Below are positions 17,385-25,246 of a stretch of DNA of 64,000 nt, piece by piece; the first letter of the stretch is position 1; each line of letters opens with the position of its first letter. The notes beneath the pieces were generated by a model. That model had not been told where the DNA came from. It was given only the letters and a program-made list of their open reading frames with translations, and did no database searches. The position numbers and the translations under genes are program-made. The stretch comes from Mesorhizobium loti (lineage in GTDB: Bacteria > Pseudomonadota > Alphaproteobacteria > Rhizobiales > Rhizobiaceae), in assembly GCA_002356515.1 (NCBI GenBank), contig AP017605.1, positions 5,937,020-6,001,019 of the forward strand, read 5' to 3'.

Positions 17385-18161
17385 ATGATGGACCGCCTCG
17401 TTCAGGCAGTGGAACCGGCGCCCGGCATCCGACTGCTGACGCTCAACCGGCCGGACAAGCTGAACGCGTTGTCCAAAGCGCTGCTGGCCGAATTGAGCCA
17501 ACTACTTGCTGGCTATGACGCCGACACGGAGGTCGGGTGCGTGGTGCTGACGGGTGCCGGTCGCGCCTTTGCGGCAGGCGCCGACATCTCTGACATGCTG
17601 GAACGCGGCGTCGCCTCCTATACCGATCCGGAGCGGCTGGCATGCTGGCACGCCATTGAGGGCTTCTCCAAGCCGATTATCGCTGCCGTGAATGGCTATG
17701 CGCTGGGCGGCGGGCTGGAGCTTGCGCTGCTGTGCGACATCATCATTGCCTCGCAGGCAGCTCAATTCGCGACTCCTGAAATCAAGATCGGCTCGTTTCC
17801 CGGCGATGGCGGCACGCAGCGTCTGCCACGCCTCGTCGGCAAATCCTTTGCCATGCAGATGATCCTGACCGGCGACATGGTCGATGCGACCCTCGCCGAG
17901 CGCAAAGGATTGGTCAGCGAAGTCGTGGAGGCCGACAGGCTCCTGTCACGGGCGCTGGAGATCGCCGCTGCGATCGCCGCCAAGTCGGTTGCCATCACGC
18001 CCTATGCCAAGAAGGCCGTTCTGGCGGCATTCGAAACCGAACTGCAAAGCGGGCTCGAGATTGAGCACCGGCTGACCGTCGAGGCATTCGGCAAGGAGGA
18101 CCGGATTGAAGGGCTGCGAGCCTTTGCCGAGAAACGGGCGCCGGCCTTCAGGGGCAAATAG
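17385..18161 (+). CDS. Crotonase-family (enoyl-CoA hydratase/isomerase) protein
   Basis: A 258-residue crotonase-fold protein. The oxyanion-hole segments are AAGADISDM (about 64-72) and GYALGGGLELALLCD (about 104-118). The first hydratase glutamate is present in TPEIKIG (E132). The second, normally a glutamate in the A-M-E-M segment, is Gln158 (SFAMQMILTG), and the G-A-G-G turn reads GDGG. A standard hydratase needs both glutamates, so the reaction may instead be isomerisation, C-C cleavage or thioester hydrolysis. Its presence with a CoA-transferase implies a CoA-bound intermediate. Confidence 0.87.
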   Translation: MMDRLVQAVEPAPGIRLLTLNRPDKLNALSKALLAELSQLLAGYDADTEVGCVVLTGAGRAFAAGADISDMLERGVASYTDPERLACWHAIEGFSKPIIAAVNGYALGGGLELALLCDIIIASQAAQFATPEIKIGSFPGDGGTQRLPRLVGKSFAMQMILTGDMVDATLAERKGLVSEVVEADRLLSRALEIAAAIAAKSVAITPYAKKAVLAAFETELQSGLEIEHRLTVEAFGKEDRIEGLRAFAEKRAPAFRGK

Positions 18162-18237
18162 GACTGAGGAGCAAGGTCCGCCCGGGTTTCGTTGCGCGGA
18201 CGGAGAAGGCGCCCTCGGGCGCGAGTGGAGGCAGAAT

Positions 18238-19851
18238 ATGTGGGATTACATCATTGTCGGCGCGGGCTCGGCCGGCTGCGTGCTCGCAAACCGCTTGTCC
18301 GAGGATCCCCAAGTCAAGGTCCTGCTGCTGGAGGCTGGCAGCCGGGATTGGAATCCGATGATCCATATTCCTGGCGGCATCGGCAAGCTATTCGGGCCGG
18401 GCGTCAACTGGCGGTTCCACACGGTGCCGCAGAAGAACCTCGACAACCGCTCGATCTGGTATCCGCAAGGCAAGACCCTTGGCGGCTCAAGCTCGATCAA
18501 CGCGATGATCTACATCCGATGCCAAAAGGAGGACTACGACAATTGGGCAGCACTCGGAAACGACGGTTGGGCTTATGAGGATGTCTTGCCCTATTTCCGT
18601 AAATCCGAGGACAATGATCGGCTCGCCAATCGCTATCACGGGCAGGGCGGTCCGCTCGCAGTTTCGGATCAGGTCGGTCCGCACCCATTGACCCGGGCCT
18701 TTGTCCGTGCCGTGCAACAATATGGCCTGCCGTTCAATCCCGACTTCAACGGCGACACCATGTATGGCGCCGGCTTCTACCAGGTCACCTGTCGCGATGG
18801 CCGCCGCCGCTCGTCCGCCGTCTCCTATCTGCATCCCGTCGGTAGGCGGCACAACTTGACAGTCAGGACCCAAGCCCGGGTCACAAGGATCGTTGTCGAG
18901 AACGGCCGCGCCGTCGGCGTCGAACTTTCCGAGGGCAAAGCGCGGAAAGTGCTGCGGGCCGAAAGCGAGGTAATCGTATCGGCAGGAGCCATTAACTCGC
19001 CGCGCCTGCTGATGCTGTCCGGTATCGGCCCGGCTGACGAGTTGAAAGCTCTCGGGATCGCTCCGGTCACCGATCTCAGCGGTGTCGGGCGGAACCTCCA
19101 GGATCATCTCTGCACCAATGTCCATCTGACGCTCAAGGACCCGATCAGCTATGACGGCCAGGATCGCTATCCCAAGGCGCTCCTGCACGGCCTTCGCTGG
19201 CTGCTCTATCGCAATGGCCCTGCCGCCTCGGTCATTGTCGAGGGCGGCGGCTTCTTCCAGAGCGAGGGAGCGAAGCGGCCCGACCTTCAGATTCACATCG
19301 CGCCGGCTATGGTGGTACGCGGCGGCCAGACACGACTGGACGGGCATGGTTTTACCATCAACTCAACATTCCTTCGGCCACGTAGCATCGGCTCGGTGAA
19401 ACTGCGCTCGTCGAACCCCGCCGACGAGCCGCTGGTCGACCCCAACTATCTATCCGATCCCTACGATCGCGGCATGGCGTTGAAATCGGTTCGCATCATC
19501 CGCGACGTGCTGGCGCAAAGTGAAATCGCCAAGTTCGTCAAGGTCGAACGGCTGCCTGGGCCGGCTGCGAAAACCGACGAGGAACTGATGGCCTACATCA
19601 GGCAATATGCCTGCTGCGACTATCACCCTGTTGGCACCTGCAAGATGGGTGTCGACGAGACCGCAGTCGTCGATCCCGAACTGCGTGTGCGCGGACTCGA
19701 CGGTTTGCGGGTGATCGACTCTTCGATTATGCCAGTCCTGATCAGTGGCAACACCAATGGGCCAACGATGATGATCGGCGAAAAGGGCGCCGATCTGGTC
19801 AAGGGGGTCCGGTCTGCACATGCCCGCCACGTGATCGCAGCAGTAGCGTAA
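18238..19851 (+). CDS. GMC-family FAD alcohol oxidoreductase
   Basis: A 537-residue GMC oxidoreductase (choline dehydrogenase/alcohol dehydrogenase group). The FAD motif [16 protein letters not shown] is at residues 5-20, [13 protein letters not shown] at about 79-91, the GMC signature [16 protein letters not shown] in the middle, and the active-site histidine in [10 protein letters not shown] (H463) with a C-terminal [10 protein letters not shown]. It oxidises an alcohol, passing electrons to a quinone or other acceptor. I start at 18238 because it gives the FAD motif at the N-terminus. It is the last gene of the LacI-linked module. Confidence 0.92.
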   Translation: MWDYIIVGAGSAGCVLANRLSEDPQVKVLLLEAGSRDWNPMIHIPGGIGKLFGPGVNWRFHTVPQKNLDNRSIWYPQGKTLGGSSSINAMIYIRCQKEDYDNWAALGNDGWAYEDVLPYFRKSEDNDRLANRYHGQGGPLAVSDQVGPHPLTRAFVRAVQQYGLPFNPDFNGDTMYGAGFYQVTCRDGRRRSSAVSYLHPVGRRHNLTVRTQARVTRIVVENGRAVGVELSEGKARKVLRAESEVIVSAGAINSPRLLMLSGIGPADELKALGIAPVTDLSGVGRNLQDHLCTNVHLTLKDPISYDGQDRYPKALLHGLRWLLYRNGPAASVIVEGGGFFQSEGAKRPDLQIHIAPAMVVRGGQTRLDGHGFTINSTFLRPRSIGSVKLRSSNPADEPLVDPNYLSDPYDRGMALKSVRIIRDVLAQSEIAKFVKVERLPGPAAKTDEELMAYIRQYACCDYHPVGTCKMGVDETAVVDPELRVRGLDGLRVIDSSIMPVLISGNTNGPTMMIGEKGADLVKGVRSAHARHVIAAVA

Positions 19852-19870
19852 GTCGTCGGAGACCAGGCCG

Positions 19871-20160
19871 ATGCAATTTCTTGTTTTTCTCGCCGTCGAA
19901 CGGACCAGCTCAGCGGCGCTGATTTCGAACGCCTAGTACCCAGCGAGGGTGCACAAGCCCGCCATCTCTATAGCATCGGCTTCACGCGCCAGATCTGGCA
20001 TCGCGGCGACATGCCCGGCGCTTGCCAGGTGGTTGAGGCAAAGGATGAGGGTGAAGTTCACGAGACGCTGGCGGCGCTGCCGCTGGCGAGGGCAGGGATG
20101 CTCGATTTCGAAATCGTTACGCTTAAGCCCTATGCCGGTTTTGCTGTTGTCGCCGAGTGT
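19871..20160 (+). pseudogene. Muconolactone-isomerase-like small protein, frameshifted remnant
   Basis: [13 protein letters not shown] starts at ATG 19871 and stops at 19934-19936. The downstream part continues in another frame: [20 protein letters not shown], then FTRQIWHRGDMPGACQVVEA, LPLARAGMLDFEIVTLKPYA. The block YxxGxxRQIWHRGDxPGAC...LPLxxAGMLxxxxxxLKPYxGF is characteristic of muconolactone delta-isomerase-like proteins of about 95 residues. One frame change near 19905-19920 breaks it, and the end runs into unrelated sequence. Confidence 0.7.
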
Positions 20161-20263
20161 ACAACGCCGCCTATGGCGCGATTCCTGGCTCGGACAACCG
20201 ACAGTAACTTATTACGGCTAATATTGCGTCGCTGGCGGAATGCGCCTCTCGGGCCAGTCCTTT

Positions 20264-20291
20264 CCGGAAGCGGACCGTCTGCTTCCGGCCC
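20264..20291. repeat. Small palindromic hairpin element, copy 2
   Basis: Arms CCGGAAGC and GCTTCCGG around a GGACCGTCT centre, followed by CCC. It matches the hairpin at 5229-5257 in arm, centre and right flank. It lies in the decayed strip between the GMC gene and the enolase-superfamily remnant. Confidence 0.55.
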
Positions 20292-20318
20292 AAAATGAGA
20301 CGTTAGACCCTTGAGGGC

Positions 20319-20701
20319 AGAGGCTGGCTGATCGAAACGCAGGCGGTCCGCGTCATCGGTCCGGATCCGGCCGATATCGGCGGCATCGCCGAGCTCAAAT
20401 GGGTCGCCGAGCACGCCTATATGCTTCGATCCTGATGGCGCCGTACGGCACCGCGAACGGCCTGCTCGGTCTCGGCGTGGAGATCAATGTCTACGCCACC
20501 TTGCCCGCCAACTACATCGCTTTCGAATATCCGAGCGCGCCCGACCCCTGGTGGGAGGATCTGGTGATCGGCTTGCCATCACAGATCGTGAAGGCCAGCA
20601 TGGTGGACCTGCTGGAGGCACCGGGGCTGGGTCTCGATATCGACGCTGAAGCGGCCAGGAAATATCTCAGGGAAGAGGATGCGGGCTTCTTCGATCGGTG
20701 A
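20319..20701 (+). pseudogene. C-terminal remnant of an enolase-superfamily dehydratase
   Basis: Frame one reads RGWLIETQAVRVIGPDPADI, GGIAELKWVAEHAYM and stops at 20433. Frame two continues SILMAPYGTANGLLGLG, INVYATLPANYIAFEYP, PDPWWEDLVIG and ends EEDAGFFDR at 20701. Together they match the last third of mandelate racemase/muconate lactonizing-type enzymes. The 5' two thirds are absent and a frameshift lies near 20415-20430, so this is a dead fragment. An intact family member is encoded nearby at 21676. Confidence 0.75.
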
Positions 20702-20718
20702 AGTTGCCCGTCAGCGCA

Positions 20719-21612
20719 TCAACCGGATCGCTGTGTCCGCCAGTTATACTCCTCCCGGAAGCCAAGGACGTCGCGCAGCTTGCGGTTTGAGATCGGTCCT
20801 TCGAACGTATCCATAGCGCGTGTGACGGGTATATTGGGTGCGTGCTTGCCCAGAAACTCCGCCGTCGGTAACTCAGCCACAATGTTGTCGTTGACGGCGT
20901 TGAAGATCTGGAAGCCCAAGCCATCCTTCTCGATGCACAGATCGACGATCTGGCCGAGATCGCGCGCGTCCATATAGGTCCAGGCGTCGCGACGTCGTTT
21001 TGACGCGTCGGCCAGAAATTCCGGGAAGCGGACATAGTCTTGCGGTTCGACGACGCCGCCGATCCTGAGTGCATAGATGTCGGCTCCGCTACGGGAAGCG
21101 AAAGAGCGCGCGATCTTCTCGCCCAGCACTTTGGAAAGACCATAGCTGTCGGTCGGATCGACGTCGTAATCCTCATCCACCGGAAACGATGTGAAATCGC
21201 GGACCCCTTCGGCGAAGCACACGCCATAGACCGTTTCGCTGGAAGCGGTGACGATCTTGCGGATGCCGAGCTTGGTGGCGGCTTCGATCACATTGTAGGT
21301 CGACTGCACATTGGCGGCGAACATGGCGTTGTCCGGCCGCAGGAATATCCGCGGGAGCGCCGCGAAATGGACTACCGCGTCGACCGGACCGCGGCCCTTG
21401 CCGCCGAAATATTCGTTGAACCCGAAATGCAGCGTGAGCGCATTGTAGGTTTCGCCGGCATCCGCAAGGTTGGTGATGACGGTGTCGACACCGGGCACAT
21501 CGAGCGGCGTCAGGTCGAGGTTGAGGACCTGATGCCCGCGTTTGAGCAAATAGGGTATGACATGCCGGCCGATCTTGCCGCTGCCGCCGGTGAAGACGAT
21601 CCGCTTGCCCAT
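20719..21612 (-). CDS. NAD-dependent epimerase/dehydratase-family dehydrogenase
   Basis: A 297-residue extended SDR. The NAD motif TGGSGKIG is at 8-15, the catalytic serine region TASSETVYG in the middle, and YGLSK (about 157) supplies Tyr and Lys. The size and its place next to an acid-sugar dehydratase suggest oxidation or epimerisation of a sugar or sugar acid (for example a uronate-dehydrogenase-like role), but the substrate is not evident. It is downstream of the dehydratase gene at 21676 on the same strand, 63 bp apart, and probably in the same transcript controlled by the GntR site at 22894. Confidence 0.87.
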   Translation of the reverse strand: MGKRIVFTGGSGKIGRHVIPYLLKRGHQVLNLDLTPLDVPGVDTVITNLADAGETYNALTLHFGFNEYFGGKGRGPVDAVVHFAALPRIFLRPDNAMFAANVQSTYNVIEAATKLGIRKIVTASSETVYGVCFAEGVRDFTSFPVDEDYDVDPTDSYGLSKVLGEKIARSFASRSGADIYALRIGGVVEPQDYVRFPEFLADASKRRRDAWTYMDARDLGQIVDLCIEKDGLGFQIFNAVNDNIVAELPTAEFLGKHAPNIPVTRAMDTFEGPISNRKLRDVLGFREEYNWRTQRSG

Positions 21613-21675
21613 GGTTTCCTCCCAAAGGATTTATTTGATCGAGCGGCGGATCCCGCCAGCCAAGCCGGTCATCCG

Positions 21676-22833
21676 TTATTCGAAGATGCCGTAGCCGGGA
21701 ACGGCGTGTTTGCGGACACCGTCCATGTCGAGCTCGACGCCGATGCCGGGCGCGTCAGGCACCACGATGTGGCCGTCTTCAACGATCGACCTGGCGCCGT
21801 TCGGCAGGCGGACATAACTGTCCCAGGCTTCCCGTTCCTCGAGCGCGTGCCACTCCAGCACCAGGAAGTTCGGGACGCTGGCGCAGACATGGCATGTCGC
21901 CATGGTGCCCAGCGGCGTCGACACCAGGTGCGGCGCGAACGGCACGTAGTACATCTCGGCGAGGTTCGCGATCTTGCGGCTTTCGGCCAAGCCGCCGCAT
22001 TTCGGCACGTCGGGCATGATGACGTCGGCGCCGTAATTCTGGAACAGTTCCCGGAAACCCCAACGCAGATAGAGATTTTCACCCACGCATATCGGCGTCT
22101 TGGTTCGCATGCGGATCTGCTTCAGGGCTTCGACGTTTTCCGCCGGGATCGGCTCTTCCAGCCACAGAAGGTTGAAGCGCTCCATCTCGGCCGCTATGCG
22201 GCTGGCGCTGAGCACGTCATAGCGCGCGTGCAGGTCGATGCAGAGATCGATGTCAGGACCGACCGCATCGCGCACCGCCGCGACGCGCTCGATCATGGAG
22301 CGCAGCTCGGCGCCATTGATAGTGTGGTTGACCGCGTCGAACTTCGCCGGGTGGCGCAGATTGTCGATGTCGAATTTCAGTGCGGTGAAGCCTTCCGCCA
22401 CCATGCGGCGCGCGCGCGATGCACAGCCCTCCGGCGATCCCGATGCCTCATCGCCGTCGCCGCAATCGGCATAGAGCCTTATGCGGTCGCGGAACTTGCC
22501 CCCGAACATGCGGTAGAGCGGCTGGCCGGCGGCTTTCGCCGCCACGTCCCACAAAGCCATTTCGAGCCCGGTCAGTGCGATGAGAAAGATGCCGGCCTGC
22601 GCGCCGGAAAACACATGATCGCGGCGGATCTTGTCCCAACAGTATTCGACGTTGCGCGGATCTTGGCCGATGAGTTCCGACTTCAGCTCCGAGATCAGTC
22701 CGACGATTGCCGCCGCACCTGCGTCGGGATTGGCTTCGCCATAGCCGGAGATGCCGGCGTCCGTATCGATACGGATCAAGGTCGCCTTGCCGTGGTACGC
22801 GACCACCGCCGTCTTGATATCCACGATCTTCAT
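21676..22833 (-). CDS. Mandelate racemase/muconate lactonizing-type acid-sugar dehydratase
   Basis: A 385-residue enolase-superfamily enzyme. The N-terminal capping domain is MKIVDIKTAVVAYHGKATLI. The barrel contains FTALKFDID (lysine-bearing strand), then three acidic metal ligands in CIDLHARYD, WLEEPIPAE and ICVGENLY, and a C-terminal FAPHLVSTPLG with the probable general-acid histidine. This is the galactonate-dehydratase-like layout, so it probably dehydrates an aldonate to a 2-keto-3-deoxy acid. The start at 22833 has GGAGGA upstream; the longer frame runs into the promoter. A GntR-type palindrome lies 60 bp upstream. Confidence 0.9.
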   Translation of the reverse strand: MKIVDIKTAVVAYHGKATLIRIDTDAGISGYGEANPDAGAAAIVGLISELKSELIGQDPRNVEYCWDKIRRDHVFSGAQAGIFLIALTGLEMALWDVAAKAAGQPLYRMFGGKFRDRIRLYADCGDGDEASGSPEGCASRARRMVAEGFTALKFDIDNLRHPAKFDAVNHTINGAELRSMIERVAAVRDAVGPDIDLCIDLHARYDVLSASRIAAEMERFNLLWLEEPIPAENVEALKQIRMRTKTPICVGENLYLRWGFRELFQNYGADVIMPDVPKCGGLAESRKIANLAEMYYVPFAPHLVSTPLGTMATCHVCASVPNFLVLEWHALEEREAWDSYVRLPNGARSIVEDGHIVVPDAPGIGVELDMDGVRKHAVPGYGIFE

Positions 22834-22893
22834 CGAATCCTCCTCCCCGTGACGGCGCCGCGCTTGCAAACACGGTTTTCGGTCAAAAGTAAA

Positions 22894-22906
22894 CTTGTCT
22901 AATAAG
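22894..22906. promoter_or_regulatory. GntR/FCD-type operator upstream of the dehydratase gene
   Basis: CTTGTCTAATAAG, an imperfect 13-bp palindrome. It matches CTTGTCTGATAAG at 24906-24918 (beside the GntR gene) at 12 of 13 positions, and in the opposite sense it matches CTTGTTAGACGAG at 23043-23055. It sits in the divergent region between the dehydratase and aldo/keto reductase genes. Confidence 0.7.
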
Positions 22907-23042
22907 CATACAAGATGAAGCAGCAAGACGTAAACCCCCTTTGAAGGATTTTACGGGAATGGGCCCTTCAAACTCTGATACGCATTGAATCATTTGAGAA
23001 ATTCTGGATTTCCGATCAGGAATCACAAATCGGCAGAACCCA

Positions 23043-23055
23043 CTTGTTAGACGAG
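23043..23055. promoter_or_regulatory. GntR/FCD-type operator upstream of the aldo/keto reductase gene
   Basis: CTTGTTAGACGAG; its complement CTCGTCTAACAAG shares the GTCTRA core with the other two sites. It lies 70 bp before the aldo/keto reductase start and 137 bp from the site at 22894, in a divergent AT-rich promoter region. It is weaker than the other two. Confidence 0.6.
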
Positions 23056-23124
23056 TATATAAGCGTATAAATTAGAGTCCGGTAGGGCGATGGCCCAAGC
23101 GGGCCGCCAATCAGGAGGAACAGG

Positions 23125-24111
23125 ATGCAACAGCGACAGCTCGGATCGTCGCCGGTCAAGGTATCGGAGATCGGCCTGGGGACTTGGGGTATGTCCGGCG
23201 CGTTTTGGGGCGCGGCCGACGACGAGGAATCGATCCGGGTGATCAGGCGCGCCCTGGATCTCGGCATCACGCTGATCGACACGGCCGAAGCCTATGGACA
23301 TGGCCATGCCGAGGAGGTCGTCGGCAAGGCGCTGGCCGGCCGCCGGGACAAGGCTGTTATCGCGACCAAGGTCGCGCCCAATCATCTCGAGCCCGCCGCG
23401 ATCGAGGCGGCGCTCGATGGTTCGTTGAAGCGCATGCAGACTGACTATGTCGACGTCTATTTCGTCCACTGGCCGAATTCGGATTTTCCGATCGGTCCGA
23501 CCATGGAGATGATGGAGCGGCTGCGCTCGTCAGGGCGCATCAAGGCGGTCGGCGTTTCGAATTTCAGCACCGCCGACATGGACAGCGCTCGCCAGCACGG
23601 CGTCATCGATGTGCTCCAGCCGCCCTACAACATGCTGTGGCGCGAGGTCGAGGCCGAGACGCTGCCTTATTGCCGCAAGCACAATATCGGCGTGATGCCC
23701 TATAGCGGTCTCGCCCAGGGCCTGCTTACCGGCCTGCTGTCGCCGGACACCAAATTCGTCGAAGGCGATGAGCGCCGCACCACCGTTCTGTTCCAGCCGG
23801 GCACCTACGAGCGCGCGGTGAATGCCGTCGACGCCCTCAAGCCGATCGCGGCGCACTATGGCAAGACGGTTCCGCAGCTGGCGATCCAGTGGCTGACCAG
23901 CAGGCCGGGCGTGAACTCGCCGCTGGTCGGCGCGCGCACCGTCAAGGAGCTGGAGGAAAATGTCGAGAGCGCCGGCTGGACGATCTCCGACGCGGACATA
24001 GCCGCCATTGACAGGATCACCACGCCGGTATGGGCGGAAATCAAGGACAAGGGCGACATGTTCGGTTTCCGCGCACGGCAGCGCCAGGAACAGCAAGCCA
24101 AGAGAGCCTAG
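23125..24111 (+). CDS. Aldo/keto reductase
   Basis: A 328-residue NADP-type (beta/alpha)8 oxidoreductase. The catalytic tetrad is visible as DTAEAYGHGHAE (Asp and Tyr), VIATKVAP (Lys) and VDVYFVHWP (His). The coenzyme-binding end contains QWLTSRPGVNSPLVGARTVKEL. Within this module it may oxidise an imported aldose to the lactone or reduce an aldehyde product. AGGAGGA lies six bases upstream of the start. It is divergent from the dehydratase and convergent with the GntR gene. Confidence 0.9.
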   Translation: MQQRQLGSSPVKVSEIGLGTWGMSGAFWGAADDEESIRVIRRALDLGITLIDTAEAYGHGHAEEVVGKALAGRRDKAVIATKVAPNHLEPAAIEAALDGSLKRMQTDYVDVYFVHWPNSDFPIGPTMEMMERLRSSGRIKAVGVSNFSTADMDSARQHGVIDVLQPPYNMLWREVEAETLPYCRKHNIGVMPYSGLAQGLLTGLLSPDTKFVEGDERRTTVLFQPGTYERAVNAVDALKPIAAHYGKTVPQLAIQWLTSRPGVNSPLVGARTVKELEENVESAGWTISDADIAAIDRITTPVWAEIKDKGDMFGFRARQRQEQQAKRA

Positions 24112-24159
24112 TTCACTTTCCGGATTGCTCCAGATCAAGCCGTGTCCTCCCGACACGAT

Positions 24160-24193
24160 GCGGCGCGGCCAGCGCAAATGCTGGCTGCGCCGC
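24160..24193. terminator. Hairpin between convergent aldo/keto reductase and GntR genes
   Basis: Long stem GCGGCGC-G-GCCAGC / GCTGGC-T-GCGCCGC with one internal mismatch and a six-base loop. It sits between the two convergent stop codons (24111 and 24198). There is no T-run, but the position fits a two-way transcription stop. Confidence 0.6.
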
Positions 24194-24197
24194 TCCT

Positions 24198-24902
24198 TCA
24201 CCGAGGCAAGCCGACCGCGGTGGTTTTCTTGAGGTGCCGGCGCATGGCTTCTTCCGCTCGCTTTTCATCGCGGGCGACGAGCGCCTCGTAGATTGCCCTG
24301 TGCATATCGGTTGCCGAGGGCAGCGCATGAGGCATCTGGTTGCTGATGCGCCTGCTCGCCATCTGCCACCACCGCGACGAATACATGAAACGGTCGAGGA
24401 TCCTGTTCTGGGCCGCCCGGCAAATCTCCATGTGGAAATCCAGGTCGAGTTTCAGATAGGCGTCCGGATTGTCCTCGCTGGCCGACATCGCCGCCAGCAA
24501 GGTGCCAAGACGCTCGAGATTTTCCTTGGTCATATGCTTGGCCGCGATCGCGGCGATAGCCGGTTCGATGATTATCCGCGTCGCATGCGCTTCCGCCAAT
24601 ATCTCGCGGCTCTGCTCGGGCGGCAGCCAGTCGATGAGCAATGGGCTGAGATAGTCCCATTCTTCGGCCGGGCGCACCACCACGCGCCGGCCCTGCGCGA
24701 TCTCGATCATGTCGAGAGACGCCAGGATCTTCAGCGCTTCCCGCGCCACCGCGCGCGAAACCCCGAATTCCTGAAGGATCTGCTGCTCCGACGGTCCCTG
24801 ACCGCCGGCGGCGCCGCTGCTGGCGATGCGACGCGCGAGCACGCCGGCCACCTGCTTGGGCAAAGTTTGAAGCTTGACCTCCACGGCATCCATCATTAAC
24901 AT
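24198..24902 (-). CDS. GntR-family regulator with FCD ligand domain
   Basis: A 234-residue regulator. The winged-helix domain covers about 10-75 (LPKQVAGVLARRI, then GPSEQQILQEFGVSRAVARE and QGRRVVVRP). The C-terminal FCD all-helical domain covers about 95-225, with its metal/ligand histidines in LDLDFHMEICR and TDMHRAIYEAL. FCD regulators sense sugar acids and similar carboxylates, which fits the dehydratase module around it. A palindrome (24906-24918) abuts the start codon, suggesting autorepression. Alternative ATGs at 24896 and 24893 are possible. Confidence 0.92.
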   Translation of the reverse strand: MLMMDAVEVKLQTLPKQVAGVLARRIASSGAAGGQGPSEQQILQEFGVSRAVAREALKILASLDMIEIAQGRRVVVRPAEEWDYLSPLLIDWLPPEQSREILAEAHATRIIIEPAIAAIAAKHMTKENLERLGTLLAAMSASEDNPDAYLKLDLDFHMEICRAAQNRILDRFMYSSRWWQMASRRISNQMPHALPSATDMHRAIYEALVARDEKRAEEAMRRHLKKTTAVGLPR

Positions 24903-24905
24903 CCA

Positions 24906-24918
24906 CTTGTCTGATAAG
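24906..24918. promoter_or_regulatory. GntR/FCD-type operator at the gntR start and CUT1 promoter region
   Basis: CTTGTCTGATAAG followed by CTTATAG; within it ATAAGCTTAT (24914-24923) is a perfect palindrome. It lies three bases upstream of the GntR start and 340 bp before the CUT1 binding-protein gene in the opposite direction. A further inverted pair, TATAGGCT (24920-24927) and AGCCTATA (24971-24978), flanks the intervening AT-rich DNA. The rest of the 344-bp intergenic region shows nothing recognisable. Confidence 0.65.
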
Positions 24919-25246
24919 CTTATAGGCTGATAGCTAGATATGCAGTCAACTTATCTCATGGATGCTCACTAGCCTATAACTCGGTCTGCGGGAAGGGAGG
25001 ATTGAACGGTGGAGGTCCCCGACAGTTCCATTCCTGGCTTTCCGTCGTCCGAGATCAGGATCGTTACGCTTTCGCGTTGGGACAAACGTGCCTAATCGCC
25101 CGGCGGGCGCGCAAGCGTCGTCCGGGACGTAATCCCAGGCAGTATCGCTGCGGGAGGAGCAAGCCGCCGCGGACTTGCCAGAAAGGTTGAAAGTTATCGG
25201 CCGACCCCTGGATGGGCCGACCAATCAAACCAAGGAGGAGATTGTG

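Noticed and set aside
21040..22902. A 620-codon plus-strand frame across the epimerase and dehydratase genes
   Set aside because: It crosses two well-supported minus-strand genes and their gap. Composition (rich in His, Arg, Asp) is typical of an antisense shadow.
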